NCBI RefSeq assembly: GCF_900112975.1
Contig: NZ_FONQ01000010.1
Coordinates: forward strand, 61,801-125,800
DNA length: 64,000 bases
Reading direction: 5' to 3'
From: Flavobacterium xueshanense
GTDB lineage: Bacteria; Bacteroidota; Bacteroidia; Flavobacteriales; Flavobacteriaceae
Part shown: in pieces, positions 1 to 7,065 of the stretch
How positions within the stretch are numbered: the first letter of the stretch is position 1
Layout: each line of letters begins with the position of its first letter
Translations under genes and position numbers: made by a program
Notes under the pieces: generated by a model
Seen by the model: only the letters and a program-made list of their open reading frames with translations
What the model was told of the DNA's origin: nothing
Databases searched by the model: none

Positions 1-707
1 CCATGCGCTTGTTTTCCTTTTATTTTTATTTTGAACCAGTCCGATGAAGCCATAGCTCCTTTTGGGCGATAATTGATTTTGCCGACTTCGGTTTGTGCGC
101 TGATGTGCAAACCAAAAATCACGTCTACTTTTGGGTTTTCAAGGACGCCTTCCTTTACCATTAGTGCGGCTCCGCCTTCTTCTCCTTCTGGCGCTCCTTC
201 TTCTGCAGGTTGAAATATGAATTTGACAGTACCTTTTAATTCACTTTTGATATTAGCCAGAATTTCAGCAGTTCCCATCAACATTGCTACGTGCGAATCA
301 TGTCCGCAAGCGTGCATGACACCCACTTCCTGACCGTTGTATTCGCCCATTGCTTTTGAAGCAAAAGGAATATTTACTCTTTCCTTTACCGGTAAGGCAT
401 CCATGTCGGCCCTAAGAGCGACAACAGGACCGGGTTTTCCTCCTTTTAAAATCCCCACCACACCTGTTTTTGCCACTCCGGTTTGTACCTCGATGCCCAA
501 AGAACGTAAATGTGCCGCTATTTTTTCAGAAGTTTTAAATTCTCTATTTCCTAATTCCGGGTTTTGGTGAAAGTCTCTTCGCCAAGAAATAACTTTAGAT
601 TCTAAAGAAGTAGCTTTTTGAGCAACGGTAGCTTTTAGCGCGGTATTTTGCGCTGAGACAAAAATAGAATACGTAAATAAGCCAGTAAAAAGAATAATTT
701 TTTTCAT
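1..707 (-). CDS. M20 family amidohydrolase, partial
   Basis: This is the N-terminal about 235 residues of a zinc amidohydrolase/carboxypeptidase of the M20 family (hippurate or N-acyl amino acid hydrolase type). The C-terminus lies beyond the left edge. The translation begins with a signal peptide ending in VSAQ, which places the enzyme in the periplasm or outside the cell. Visible motifs are RRDFHQNPELG, ALRADMDALPV, the metal-binding stretch HACGHDSHVAMLMG, and the dimerisation-domain start KIKGKQAHG at the window edge. The start is the ATG at 705-707, preceded by an A-rich stretch. It runs in the same direction as msrB/msrA but is separated from msrA by a terminator, so it is probably its own unit. 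The substrate cannot be told from the sequence. Confidence 0.9.
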   Translation of the reverse strand, partial: MKKIILFTGLFTYSIFVSAQNTALKATVAQKATSLESKVISWRRDFHQNPELGNREFKTSEKIAAHLRSLGIEVQTGVAKTGVVGILKGGKPGPVVALRADMDALPVKERVNIPFASKAMGEYNGQEVGVMHACGHDSHVAMLMGTAEILANIKSELKGTVKFIFQPAEEGAPEGEEGGAALMVKEGVLENPKVDVIFGLHISAQTEVGKINYRPKGAMASSDWFKIKIKGKQAH

Positions 708-878
708 TAGTTGTGGTATAAATTTTGGTTCATTATTAGCGTTTATTTCAATTGAAATGCGGTCTGTTTCGATATTAAATACGCTCAGTTGAAAACAAAT
801 ATAGCAAAATTATTTTGCCTTGCAGTAATTTTAAATACTGGCATAAAGTATCTTTCTTTGAGTAGAATATAAAAAAAA

Positions 879-904
879 CCGCCTTGTTTGTGACAACAAG
901 GCGG
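879..904 (-). terminator. terminator after msrA
   Basis: A 10-bp perfect stem (CCGCCTTGTT paired with AACAAGGCGG) lies just past the msrA stop. On the minus strand it is followed by eight T residues, as expected for a Rho-independent terminator ending the msrB-msrA unit. Confidence 0.85.
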
Positions 905-916
905 CAGCTTATTAAT

Positions 917-1531
917 TTATTTTTGCTTTTTCAATCGGCTTTTAAAAAGCTTTTCGAATTTCTCCATTTTAGGTTGAATTACCATTTGACAATAGGGTTG
1001 ATTTTTATTGTTGGCATAGTAATTTTGATGGTAATCTTCGGCTTTGTAAAATTTATTCAGAGGTTCTACAGTCGTTACTATAGGACTATCATAAATCTTA
1101 GCTTTTTTCATTGCATTGATAATCGTTTGCGCTGATTTTTTTTGTGCTTCATTTTTATAAAAAATGGCCGAACGGTATTGTGTTCCTACATCCGCTCCTT
1201 GACGGTTTAATGTCGTTGGGTCATGCACCGTAAAAAAGACTTTAAAAATTTCATCCAGATTCGTTACGTTTTTGTCGTAGGTAATTTTTACCACTTCGGC
1301 ATAACCCGATCTTCCGGTCGACACGTCTTCATAGGTAGGATTCGCATTTTTGCCACCTGCATATCCTGAGATTGCCGATTGTACTCCAATAAGATTCTCA
1401 TAAACAGCCTCAACACACCAGTAACAACCGCCAGCTAAAGTGATGGTTTCAAGATTGGATTGCTTCGGCGTTTGACTTTGCGCAAACAAACTACTTGTTG
1501 TTAAAATGCACAGTAAAAATAGTTTTTTCAT
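917..1531 (-). CDS. msrA: peptide-methionine (S)-S-oxide reductase MsrA
   Basis: Reduces the S-epimer of methionine sulfoxide in oxidised proteins. The MsrA signature GCYWCVEAVYE sits at about residues 35-45, with catalytic Cys36, and the family motifs GYAGG, YADVVKIT-like (YAEVVKITYD) and DPTTLNRQGADVGTQYRS follow. An N-terminal signal peptide (MKKLFLLCILTTSSLFAQ) predicts export, so this is a periplasmic or secreted repair enzyme. I chose the ATG at 1529-1531, which gives a clean signal peptide. The reading frame stays open 27 bases further upstream, but that would overlap msrB. The msrB stop lies 1 base upstream, so the two genes are translationally coupled and together cover both sulfoxide epimers. 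Confidence 0.95.
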   Translation of the reverse strand: MKKLFLLCILTTSSLFAQSQTPKQSNLETITLAGGCYWCVEAVYENLIGVQSAISGYAGGKNANPTYEDVSTGRSGYAEVVKITYDKNVTNLDEIFKVFFTVHDPTTLNRQGADVGTQYRSAIFYKNEAQKKSAQTIINAMKKAKIYDSPIVTTVEPLNKFYKAEDYHQNYYANNKNQPYCQMVIQPKMEKFEKLFKSRLKKQK

Positions 1532-1532
1532 G

Positions 1533-2093
1533 TTATTTGGTATCAGGAATAAAGTCAAGTGCGATAGAATTCATACAGTATCTTTTTCCGGTTGGTTCTG
1601 GTCCGTCATCAAAAAGATGCCCTAAATGGCCATCACATCTTCCGCATAGTGCTTCGATTCTTTCCATTCCAAGAGAATTATCGGTTTTATAAACTACACT
1701 GTTTTTATTGTCTTGTTCGAAGAAACTTGGCCAGCCACAATTGCTTGAAAATTTGGCACCGGAACGAAATAGTTTGTTGCCACAGGCCGCACAATAATAA
1801 GTTCCTTTGTCATCTGTATTCCAATATTTTCCTGTAAAAGGTCGTTCCGTATCCGCATTACGGGTGACTTCATACACATCTTCGGGTAAAACTTTTTTCC
1901 ATTCGGCATCACTTACGTTAAGTTTTGTCGTATCTGTATTGGAGTAATACGGATTTCCGGTTTTGTTTATAGTGTTTTCCATTGCAACAGTTTTTTTTAT
2001 AGTTCCTTGTTTTTTTGTTGTTTGCGCACAGGCTGTGAACATGAATAATGGGATGAGAAATAATGCGCTTAGCACTTGATTTTTTGTTTTCAT
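1533..2093 (-). CDS. msrB: peptide-methionine (R)-S-oxide reductase MsrB, lipoprotein
   Basis: Reduces the R-epimer of methionine sulfoxide. The N-terminus is a lipoprotein signal (FMFTAC, lipidated Cys22), so the enzyme is probably anchored on the periplasmic side of the envelope. The zinc-binding CAACG and CGRCDGHLG pairs are present. The catalytic cysteine is in RYCMNSIALDF (about Cys173), and the GWPSFF motif is intact. About 60 residues of polar linker separate the lipobox from the SelR domain. It is the first gene of the two-gene unit with msrA, and both proteins carry export signals, which suggests an envelope methionine-repair system. Confidence 0.95.
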   Translation of the reverse strand: MKTKNQVLSALFLIPLFMFTACAQTTKKQGTIKKTVAMENTINKTGNPYYSNTDTTKLNVSDAEWKKVLPEDVYEVTRNADTERPFTGKYWNTDDKGTYYCAACGNKLFRSGAKFSSNCGWPSFFEQDNKNSVVYKTDNSLGMERIEALCGRCDGHLGHLFDDGPEPTGKRYCMNSIALDFIPDTK

Positions 2094-2355
2094 TTTGATT
2101 TCTTTTTATCACAAATGTAAATGACTTTCAGATTTTAAAGTGTCACCTACTTTGTAATTGGATTTTCTTTTAATTGTGTTCTAACTTATTTACATTTACG
2201 AAAAAATGATGCTTTTAGTTTTAAAATTTCAAAGTATAATAAACTGTAAATTAGGAGTGTGTTTTAATGCATATAAAATTAGAATATTGACATATTCAAC
2301 ACTCGTTAAACTTTTCACAATTTCAAAAACGTCACAGATACCCGTTCTTTTTTTG

Positions 2356-2363
2356 TATTTTTG
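2356..2363 (+). promoter_or_regulatory. -7 element upstream of idi
   Basis: TATTTTTG matches the Bacteroidetes -7 consensus TAnnTTTG and lies 18 bases before the idi ATG. I could not see a clear -33 TTG. The 290 bases between msrB and idi hold no other recognisable feature. Confidence 0.5.
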
Positions 2364-2381
2364 ACCTAATAATAAAACCAC

Positions 2382-2942
2382 ATGTTAGAAGAAAACGTAA
2401 TATTAGTTAATGAAAAAGATGAGCAAATAGGACTGATGCCTAAGCTTGAAGCACATCAAAAAGCGGTCTTGCATCGTGCTTTTTCCGTTTTTGTTTTAAA
2501 CAGTAAAAATGAAATCATGCTGCAGCAACGAGCGCATCAAAAATACCATTCACCCTTGTTGTGGACCAACACCTGTTGCAGCCATCAACGTGAGCAAGAA
2601 ACAAATATTCAAGCAGGAAGCCGACGATTGTTTGAAGAAATGGGTTTTAAAACTGAACTCAAAGAACTTTTTCATTTTATTTACAAAGCGCCTTTTGATA
2701 ACGGTTTGACGGAGCATGAACTCGATCATGTGATGATTGGCTATTATAACGACGCACCGGTGATCAATCCGGAGGAAGTGGAAGACTGGAAATGGATGAA
2801 AATTGAGGATGTGAAAACAGATATGGAACTTCAGCCTGCTTTATACACGGTGTGGTTCAAAATAATTTTCGAGGAGTTTTACCACTTTCTGGAAGAGCAT
2901 AAAAGCCCTTCGTCTGCAAATGCGGGAGTAAATAACCTTTAA
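2382..2942 (+). CDS. idi: isopentenyl-diphosphate delta-isomerase, type 1
   Basis: Interconverts isopentenyl and dimethylallyl diphosphate for isoprenoid synthesis in the cytoplasm. This is a Nudix-fold type 1 enzyme of 186 residues, normal for bacterial Idi. The catalytic-cysteine motif TNTCCSH is at about 62-68, the Nudix-like GSRRLFEEMGF follows at about 78-88, and ELDHVMIGYY carries further metal ligands. It is first in an apparent three-gene unit: the next gene starts 13 bases downstream, and the third overlaps the second. The link to a pterin enzyme and a peroxiredoxin is not obviously metabolic. Confidence 0.95.
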   Translation: MLEENVILVNEKDEQIGLMPKLEAHQKAVLHRAFSVFVLNSKNEIMLQQRAHQKYHSPLLWTNTCCSHQREQETNIQAGSRRLFEEMGFKTELKELFHFIYKAPFDNGLTEHELDHVMIGYYNDAPVINPEEVEDWKWMKIEDVKTDMELQPALYTVWFKIIFEEFYHFLEEHKSPSSANAGVNNL

Positions 2943-2955
2943 TTCATAATATTTT

Positions 2956-3366
2956 ATGAAAGTTACTATTTCAAGAAAAGCCCATTTTAATGCGGCCCAT
3001 AGATTACACAGAAAAGATTGGACTTTTGAGCAAAATGATGCTGTTTTTGGGAAGTGCAATAATCCTAATTTCCACGGACATAACTATGATTTGACAGTAA
3101 GCGTTACCGGTGAGATTGATCCTGAAACAGGATATGTCATGGATGTAAAATTTTTAAGTGATATTATTAAAGAGGAAGTTGAGAATCAGTTCGATCATAA
3201 AAACCTGAATCTGGATGTTCCTGAATTTGAACATTTGAATCCAACAGCCGAAAATATTGTGGTAGTCATTTGGAATAAAATCAGAAAAAGAATTAAGGCG
3301 GAATTTGAATTGGAAGTGGTGCTTTATGAAACGCCTCGTAATTTTGTAACCTACAAAGGAGAATGA
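2956..3366 (+). CDS. 6-pyruvoyl-tetrahydropterin synthase / QueD family protein
   Basis: Member of the PTPS/QueD (T-fold) family, acting on dihydroneopterin triphosphate. The products in the family are 6-pyruvoyl-tetrahydropterin (BH4 route) or 6-carboxy-tetrahydropterin (queuosine route). Zinc ligands His15 (NAAHR) and His40/His42 (NFHGHNY) and the nucleophile Cys34 (FGKCNNPN) are visible. The late glutamate of LYETPRNFV is also present. The CNNPNxHGHNY form and the GEIDPETGYVMD stretch look more like animal-type PTPS than E. coli QueD, but many Bacteroidetes proteins of this type are annotated QueD. It lies 13 bases after idi, and the peroxiredoxin gene overlaps its stop by 4 bases. Confidence 0.85.
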   Translation: MKVTISRKAHFNAAHRLHRKDWTFEQNDAVFGKCNNPNFHGHNYDLTVSVTGEIDPETGYVMDVKFLSDIIKEEVENQFDHKNLNLDVPEFEHLNPTAENIVVVIWNKIRKRIKAEFELEVVLYETPRNFVTYKGE

Positions 3367-3824
3367 AAGAACTAAAAGTAGGGGATACCATTCCTCGTTT
3401 TACCGCAAAAGATACCAATGGAAATGATTTTGACAGTGCAAATGCAGTAGGCCTCAAACCTCTTGTTATTTATTTTTATCCAAAAGACAATACTCCTGGT
3501 TGCACCGCACAAGCCTGCAGTTTTAGAGATCAATATGAAGATTTTAAAGATTTGGGAGCTGAGGTGATTGGCATTAGCAGTGATAGCGTTACTTCCCATC
3601 AAAAATTCAGTAAACAATTCAAGTTGCCTTTTATTCTTTTGTCGGATTCGGATAAAAAAATTAGGAAACTCTTTGGTGTCCCTGCTGGAATGTTTGGGTT
3701 ATTACCGGGAAGAGTGACCTATGTAACCGACAAAAATGGAGTAATACAAATGATTTTTGATAGTGTATTGGCAACAAAGCATATATCAAAAGCCCTTGAA
3801 ACCATCAAAAAAATAGTATCGTAG
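3363..3824 (+). CDS. bcp: thioredoxin-dependent peroxiredoxin, Bcp/PrxQ type
   Basis: Reduces hydroperoxides using thioredoxin. It is a 153-residue cytoplasmic protein with the peroxidatic cysteine at 47 in TPGCTAQAC and a second cysteine five residues on (Cys52), the usual arrangement of the PrxQ/Bcp subfamily. YFYPKDNTPGC and the late KHISKALETI helix are family-like. The start ATG overlaps the stop of the preceding gene (ATGA), so it is translationally coupled to idi-PTPS. Confidence 0.92.
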   Translation: MKELKVGDTIPRFTAKDTNGNDFDSANAVGLKPLVIYFYPKDNTPGCTAQACSFRDQYEDFKDLGAEVIGISSDSVTSHQKFSKQFKLPFILLSDSDKKIRKLFGVPAGMFGLLPGRVTYVTDKNGVIQMIFDSVLATKHISKALETIKKIVS

Positions 3825-3943
3825 ATTAAAAAAGTAGCACAAGCTATTTATCTTATTTCTTCCTTGTTTTGTAATCTGTAGTAAGTTTGCTTTAATTATT
3901 GAAGTAAATGTGCCAATTGTTATTTAAAAAAATATTGGTTTTG

Positions 3944-3951
3944 TACATTTG
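3944..3951 (+). promoter_or_regulatory. -7 element upstream of manA
   Basis: TACATTTG fits TAnnTTTG and lies 26 bases before the manA ATG. The manA unit is therefore probably transcribed separately from the preceding operon. Confidence 0.5.
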
Positions 3952-3977
3952 ACTTTCGAAAAAAAACCCAGCCTAAT

Positions 3978-4940
3978 ATGAAATTTTATCCATTACAATT
4001 CGAACCCATTTTTAAAGAAAGAATCTGGGGTGGTGAAAAACTAAAAACAGTACTTAATAAGCCAATTACTACTAATAACACTGGCGAAAGTTGGGAGTTG
4101 TCTACAGTTGAAGGTGACGTAAGTGTTGTGGTCAACGGAGAATGGAAAGGAAAATCATTTACTGCAATTATTAATGAGTTTCCCGATGAAATAGTAGGAA
4201 CGGAAGTTCATGCCAGATTCGGAAAACAATTCCCATTGCTTTTTAAGTATCTGGATGCCAGCGAGGATTTGTCCATTCAAGTGCATCCTAACGATGCTTT
4301 GGCTAAAAAAAGACATAATTCTTTTGGTAAAACTGAAATGTGGTATGTCATGCAAGCGGATAATGACGCCAGAATCATTGTAGGGTTCAAAGAAGATTCA
4401 GATGCGGCGGAATATTTAGAAAATCTAAAAAACAAAACATTACTTTCTATTCTTGATTCAGTAAAAGTACAATTGGGTGATGTTTTCTTTTTAGAAACGG
4501 GTACGGTTCACGCTATTGGCGCTGGATTAGTAGTTGCCGAGATTCAACAAACTTCAGATATTACCTATCGTATCTATGATTTTGACAGAGTGGATATTCA
4601 TGGAAATACCAGAGAATTACACGTTGATTTAGCTATGGATGCCATCAATTATAATAAAGTACAAACCAAAAAAGAGTATACGAAGAATGTAAATGAGTCA
4701 AACGAAATTGTTGACTGTCCTTATTTTACAACTAATTTTATTCCGTTGGACGGAGAAATTTCGGTTTCTAAATCCGGGGAAAGTTTTACGGTTTATATGT
4801 GCTTGGGCGGATCTTTCGAAATAGAAAACAACAATTCAAAATTGCACTATATAAAAGGAGACACTGTTTTGATTCCAGCAGCTATGAAGAAATTCATTCT
4901 TAATGGAAAAGCTTCAATTTTAGAAATTTACATTTCATAG
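3978..4940 (+). CDS. manA: mannose-6-phosphate isomerase, class I
   Basis: Interconverts mannose 6-phosphate and fructose 6-phosphate, feeding GDP-mannose synthesis or mannose use. At 320 residues it is the short type I enzyme of Firmicutes and Bacteroidetes. The cupin zinc motif QVHPND (about residues 101-106), KTEMWYVM, and GTVHAIGAGLVVAEIQQTSD all fit. The N-terminal start YPLQFEPIFKERIWGG is typical of the family. It stands alone between promoter-like elements on both sides. Confidence 0.94.
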   Translation: MKFYPLQFEPIFKERIWGGEKLKTVLNKPITTNNTGESWELSTVEGDVSVVVNGEWKGKSFTAIINEFPDEIVGTEVHARFGKQFPLLFKYLDASEDLSIQVHPNDALAKKRHNSFGKTEMWYVMQADNDARIIVGFKEDSDAAEYLENLKNKTLLSILDSVKVQLGDVFFLETGTVHAIGAGLVVAEIQQTSDITYRIYDFDRVDIHGNTRELHVDLAMDAINYNKVQTKKEYTKNVNESNEIVDCPYFTTNFIPLDGEISVSKSGESFTVYMCLGGSFEIENNNSKLHYIKGDTVLIPAAMKKFILNGKASILEIYIS

Positions 4941-4962
4941 TCGGTAATAGAAAGATTATGTG

Positions 4963-4970
4963 TACTTTTG
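4963..4970 (+). promoter_or_regulatory. -7 element upstream of the 88-aa protein
   Basis: TACTTTTG matches TAnnTTTG, lies 38 bases before the ATG and is followed by GCA, the usual start region in this group. Confidence 0.5.
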
Positions 4971-5008
4971 CAGACGCAAATTAAAATTCAAATTTTAAAA
5001 AAATAAAA

Positions 5009-5275
5009 ATGGCAAACGTTAAAAATTTAAAAAAAGACATCAACTACGTTTTAGGAGATATTATTGAAGCAGTTTACTTATTCGAAATTTCTACTACAGG
5101 AAAACCAACAACAGAAACTAATGCTTTAATTGATGAAGCTATCGCTGCTTTTGACACTTTGATCACTAAAGTGAATGTTAAAAAAGTAGAAGATAAAAAG
5201 GCACACTTCAAACAAATCAATGTTGAATTGGAACAAACTGCTAATCAATTGATTGCTAAAATCAACGAATTGTAG
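5009..5275 (+). CDS. small conserved hypothetical protein (88 aa)
   Basis: Function unknown. It is an 88-residue, lysine-rich, soluble and mostly helical protein without signal peptide, membrane segment or cysteine. Residues 1-30 (NLKKDINYVLGDIIEAV) and 55-88 look like two amphipathic helical regions. Strong lysine/GAA codon bias, a good -7 element and its own transcription unit beside a tRNA suggest a well-expressed housekeeping protein. I recall similar short proteins beside tRNA-Thr in Flavobacteria, but cannot assign a role. Confidence 0.8.
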   Translation: MANVKNLKKDINYVLGDIIEAVYLFEISTTGKPTTETNALIDEAIAAFDTLITKVNVKKVEDKKAHFKQINVELEQTANQLIAKINEL

Positions 5276-5308
5276 TTAAAGAAAACGCAAAAAAAGTTTG
5301 AATTTGTT

Positions 5309-5338
5309 TTGGAAAATAGAAATTCAGACTTATATTTG
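5309..5338 (+). promoter_or_regulatory. promoter of tRNA-Thr
   Basis: A -33 TTG (5309-5311) and a -7 TATATTTG (5331-5338) are separated by 19 bases, a good match to the Bacteroidetes promoter. It is followed directly by GCACCCG, the same start region seen at the three promoters at the right end of the window. Confidence 0.75.
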
Positions 5339-5353
5339 CACCCGTAATGAGTC

Positions 5354-5427
5354 GCCAGCGTAGCTCAGTTGGCTAGAGCAGCTGATTTGTAATCAGCAGG
5401 TCGTGGGTTCGAGTCCCTCCGCCGGCT
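5354..5427 (+). tRNA. tRNA-Thr (anticodon TGT)
   Basis: A 74-base cloverleaf with the D-arm signature TAGCTCAGTTGG, anticodon stem CTGAT/ATCAG with loop TTTGTAA (anticodon TGT, reading ACA), and T-loop TTCGAGT. CCA is not encoded. The acceptor stem pairs GCCAGCG with CGCCGGC except for an A-C mismatch at positions 4-69, and the T stem has a T-T at 50-64. A terminator follows within 12 bases. Confidence 0.95.
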
Positions 5428-5436
5428 CTTTAATAA

Positions 5437-5467
5437 AACCACTTAACTTTTGTTAAGTGGTTTTTTG
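5437..5467 (+). terminator. terminator after tRNA-Thr
   Basis: A 9-bp perfect stem CCACTTAAC/GTTAAGTGG with a 4-base TTTT loop, followed by TTTTTT. It ends the tRNA transcript. Confidence 0.9.
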
Positions 5468-5558
5468 TTTTTGGTAAAAATGAGAAATGAGTTCTGCTTT
5501 TATTGAATGTCCTAATTTTTAGGTTAAATTTGAAATCTAACCTAAAACCAAATATATT

Positions 5559-6023
5559 ATGGAAGAGCATTCAGTTGTTGAAAGTTTCGAGATGAAACTA
5601 AGTGAGTCCGCAAAAGACTTTTTGAAGGAAACCGCAAAGTGGGCCTATTTTTTATCCATCCTGGGTTTCATAGGAATAGGTTTTATCATTTTTGCGGCAT
5701 TATTTGCCGGGACACTTTTCTCTAGCATGAGCAAGATGAATCCTGCAATGGGAGCCATGGGATCTTCTTTTGGAATCGTAATGGCTTTTGTTTACTTTTT
5801 GATTGCGGTGCTATATTTCTTTCCGGCATATTACCTGAATAAGTTTGCCTCAAATGCTAAAAGAGCATTCAAAAATAATAATTCCGAAACCTTGACTATT
5901 TCTTTAGAATATCTAAAATCGCATTATAAATATATAGGAATTATGACTTTGGTAGTTTTCTCTCTTTATTTTTTAATGTTTATCGGGATGATTGTTGCCG
6001 GAATGTCATTTAATAATGCTTAA
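5559..6023 (+). CDS. DUF5362-type membrane protein
   Basis: A 154-residue inner-membrane protein of unknown function that resembles the DUF5362 family of Bacteroidetes. It has a cytoplasmic N-terminus (about 28 residues) and hydrophobic segments at about 28-52, 68-92 and 125-150. A basic loop NKFASNAKRAFKNNNSE lies between the second and third. A Met/Gly-rich stretch (SSMSKMNPAMGAMGSS) sits between the first two helices. No catalytic motif is visible. It is a single-gene unit that converges on the DUF4369 lipoprotein gene across a shared terminator. Confidence 0.8.
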   Translation: MEEHSVVESFEMKLSESAKDFLKETAKWAYFLSILGFIGIGFIIFAALFAGTLFSSMSKMNPAMGAMGSSFGIVMAFVYFLIAVLYFFPAYYLNKFASNAKRAFKNNNSETLTISLEYLKSHYKYIGIMTLVVFSLYFLMFIGMIVAGMSFNNA

Positions 6024-6098
6024 ATAATTAGCTGTAGCTTATTAATGATGCCAAATGCTTTTTATTCGAATATTGAAAACATTTCTATGATAAACCAA

Positions 6099-6131
6099 AA
6101 AACCATCTTGTTTTTATCAAGATGGTTTTTG
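6099..6131. terminator. bidirectional terminator
   Basis: A 9-bp stem ACCATCTTG/CAAGATGGT extended by flanking A/T pairs, with A-run on one side and T-run on the other. It lies between two convergent genes and can serve both. Confidence 0.85.
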
Positions 6132-6155
6132 TTATTTTGTTATAAAAGGAATCGT

Positions 6156-6866
6156 TTATTTTTGATTCTTAACTGTGGCAATATACTCCGTTAGTTTTTT
6201 ACCGTACAGTGATTTTGCTACTTTTGGAGACATTGATTTTTGAATTGTATCTAAGTATTTTACATTGATGTCATAAATCTCCGATAAGGCGATATAAGGT
6301 GATACCTCGAAGTTTCTGTTATTTAATGCAAAATTAGTAGCAAATAAATATTTTCGTTTGATATTAGAATCTTGTTTTGCACTCAGACTGTCAACTGCTT
6401 TTGTGTTTTGACTTTTGATTGCATTGAATTTTTTTTCAATCAGAGAAAGATTCTCATTTGTAAAACGGGAATTAATTTTTTTATACTCTTCGTATATTTC
6501 CTGATTTTTTGATCCTGTAATTTTGGCATCAGATAAATAATGGTCTAAAGTGGTTTCGATAGTTATGTTACCCGGTTCAGCAAAAAAAGGCAGATTGTTG
6601 TCTAAAGAATTGCTCACGCCTCTGTCCAAGAATAAATAAAGCATTTCTGGGGATTTAAGATCAAGATCGCTTTCGAAAGCAGCACTCCCATTAATATTGA
6701 TTGTGTCAATGGCTACCAATGTTGTATCAACGATTCTTTGAATGTACAAGGTCCCTTTTTTCAATCCTTTTATATTTCCGGTAATGTGTACATTGCCTTT
6801 AGATTCATTCTGGTTGCAGGCGGATAATAAAAGGAGTGCAACGAATGCAATAATAGTTTTTTTCAT
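6156..6866 (-). CDS. DUF4369 domain lipoprotein
   Basis: A 236-residue exported lipoprotein (signal ending LLLSAC, Cys16). The N-terminal half matches the DUF4369 pattern: HITGNIKGLKKGTLYIQR..DTTLVAIDTI..NG..F. In related proteins this domain precedes a thioredoxin-like domain. Here the second half is helical and charged, with no CxxC, so the redox domain is absent or unrecognisable. The function is unknown, presumably envelope-associated. It is a single-gene unit. Confidence 0.8.
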   Translation of the reverse strand: MKKTIIAFVALLLLSACNQNESKGNVHITGNIKGLKKGTLYIQRIVDTTLVAIDTININGSAAFESDLDLKSPEMLYLFLDRGVSNSLDNNLPFFAEPGNITIETTLDHYLSDAKITGSKNQEIYEEYKKINSRFTNENLSLIEKKFNAIKSQNTKAVDSLSAKQDSNIKRKYLFATNFALNNRNFEVSPYIALSEIYDINVKYLDTIQKSMSPKVAKSLYGKKLTEYIATVKNQK

Positions 6867-7015
6867 GTGTAGTTAAAATTTGTTTTGGATAAGGAATTGC
6901 TATTCTGGTTATGATTTTATTGGAATGATTGCGATTTAATTGGTGTTTCTATTTTTGCGCAAAATAAAGAAAATTGTTGGAAAGATTTTGGTAACGCATT
7001 CAAATTTTACAAAAA

Positions 7016-7046
7016 AAATCCCAATCTAATTTCTAAATTGGGATTT
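7016..7046 (-). terminator. terminator after M61 peptidase gene
   Basis: Perfect stem AAATCCCAAT/ATTGGGATTT just downstream of the M61 stop, followed on the minus strand by an eight-base T run. Confidence 0.88.
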
Positions 7047-7065
7047 CTTAAAATTCTTGTAGAAG

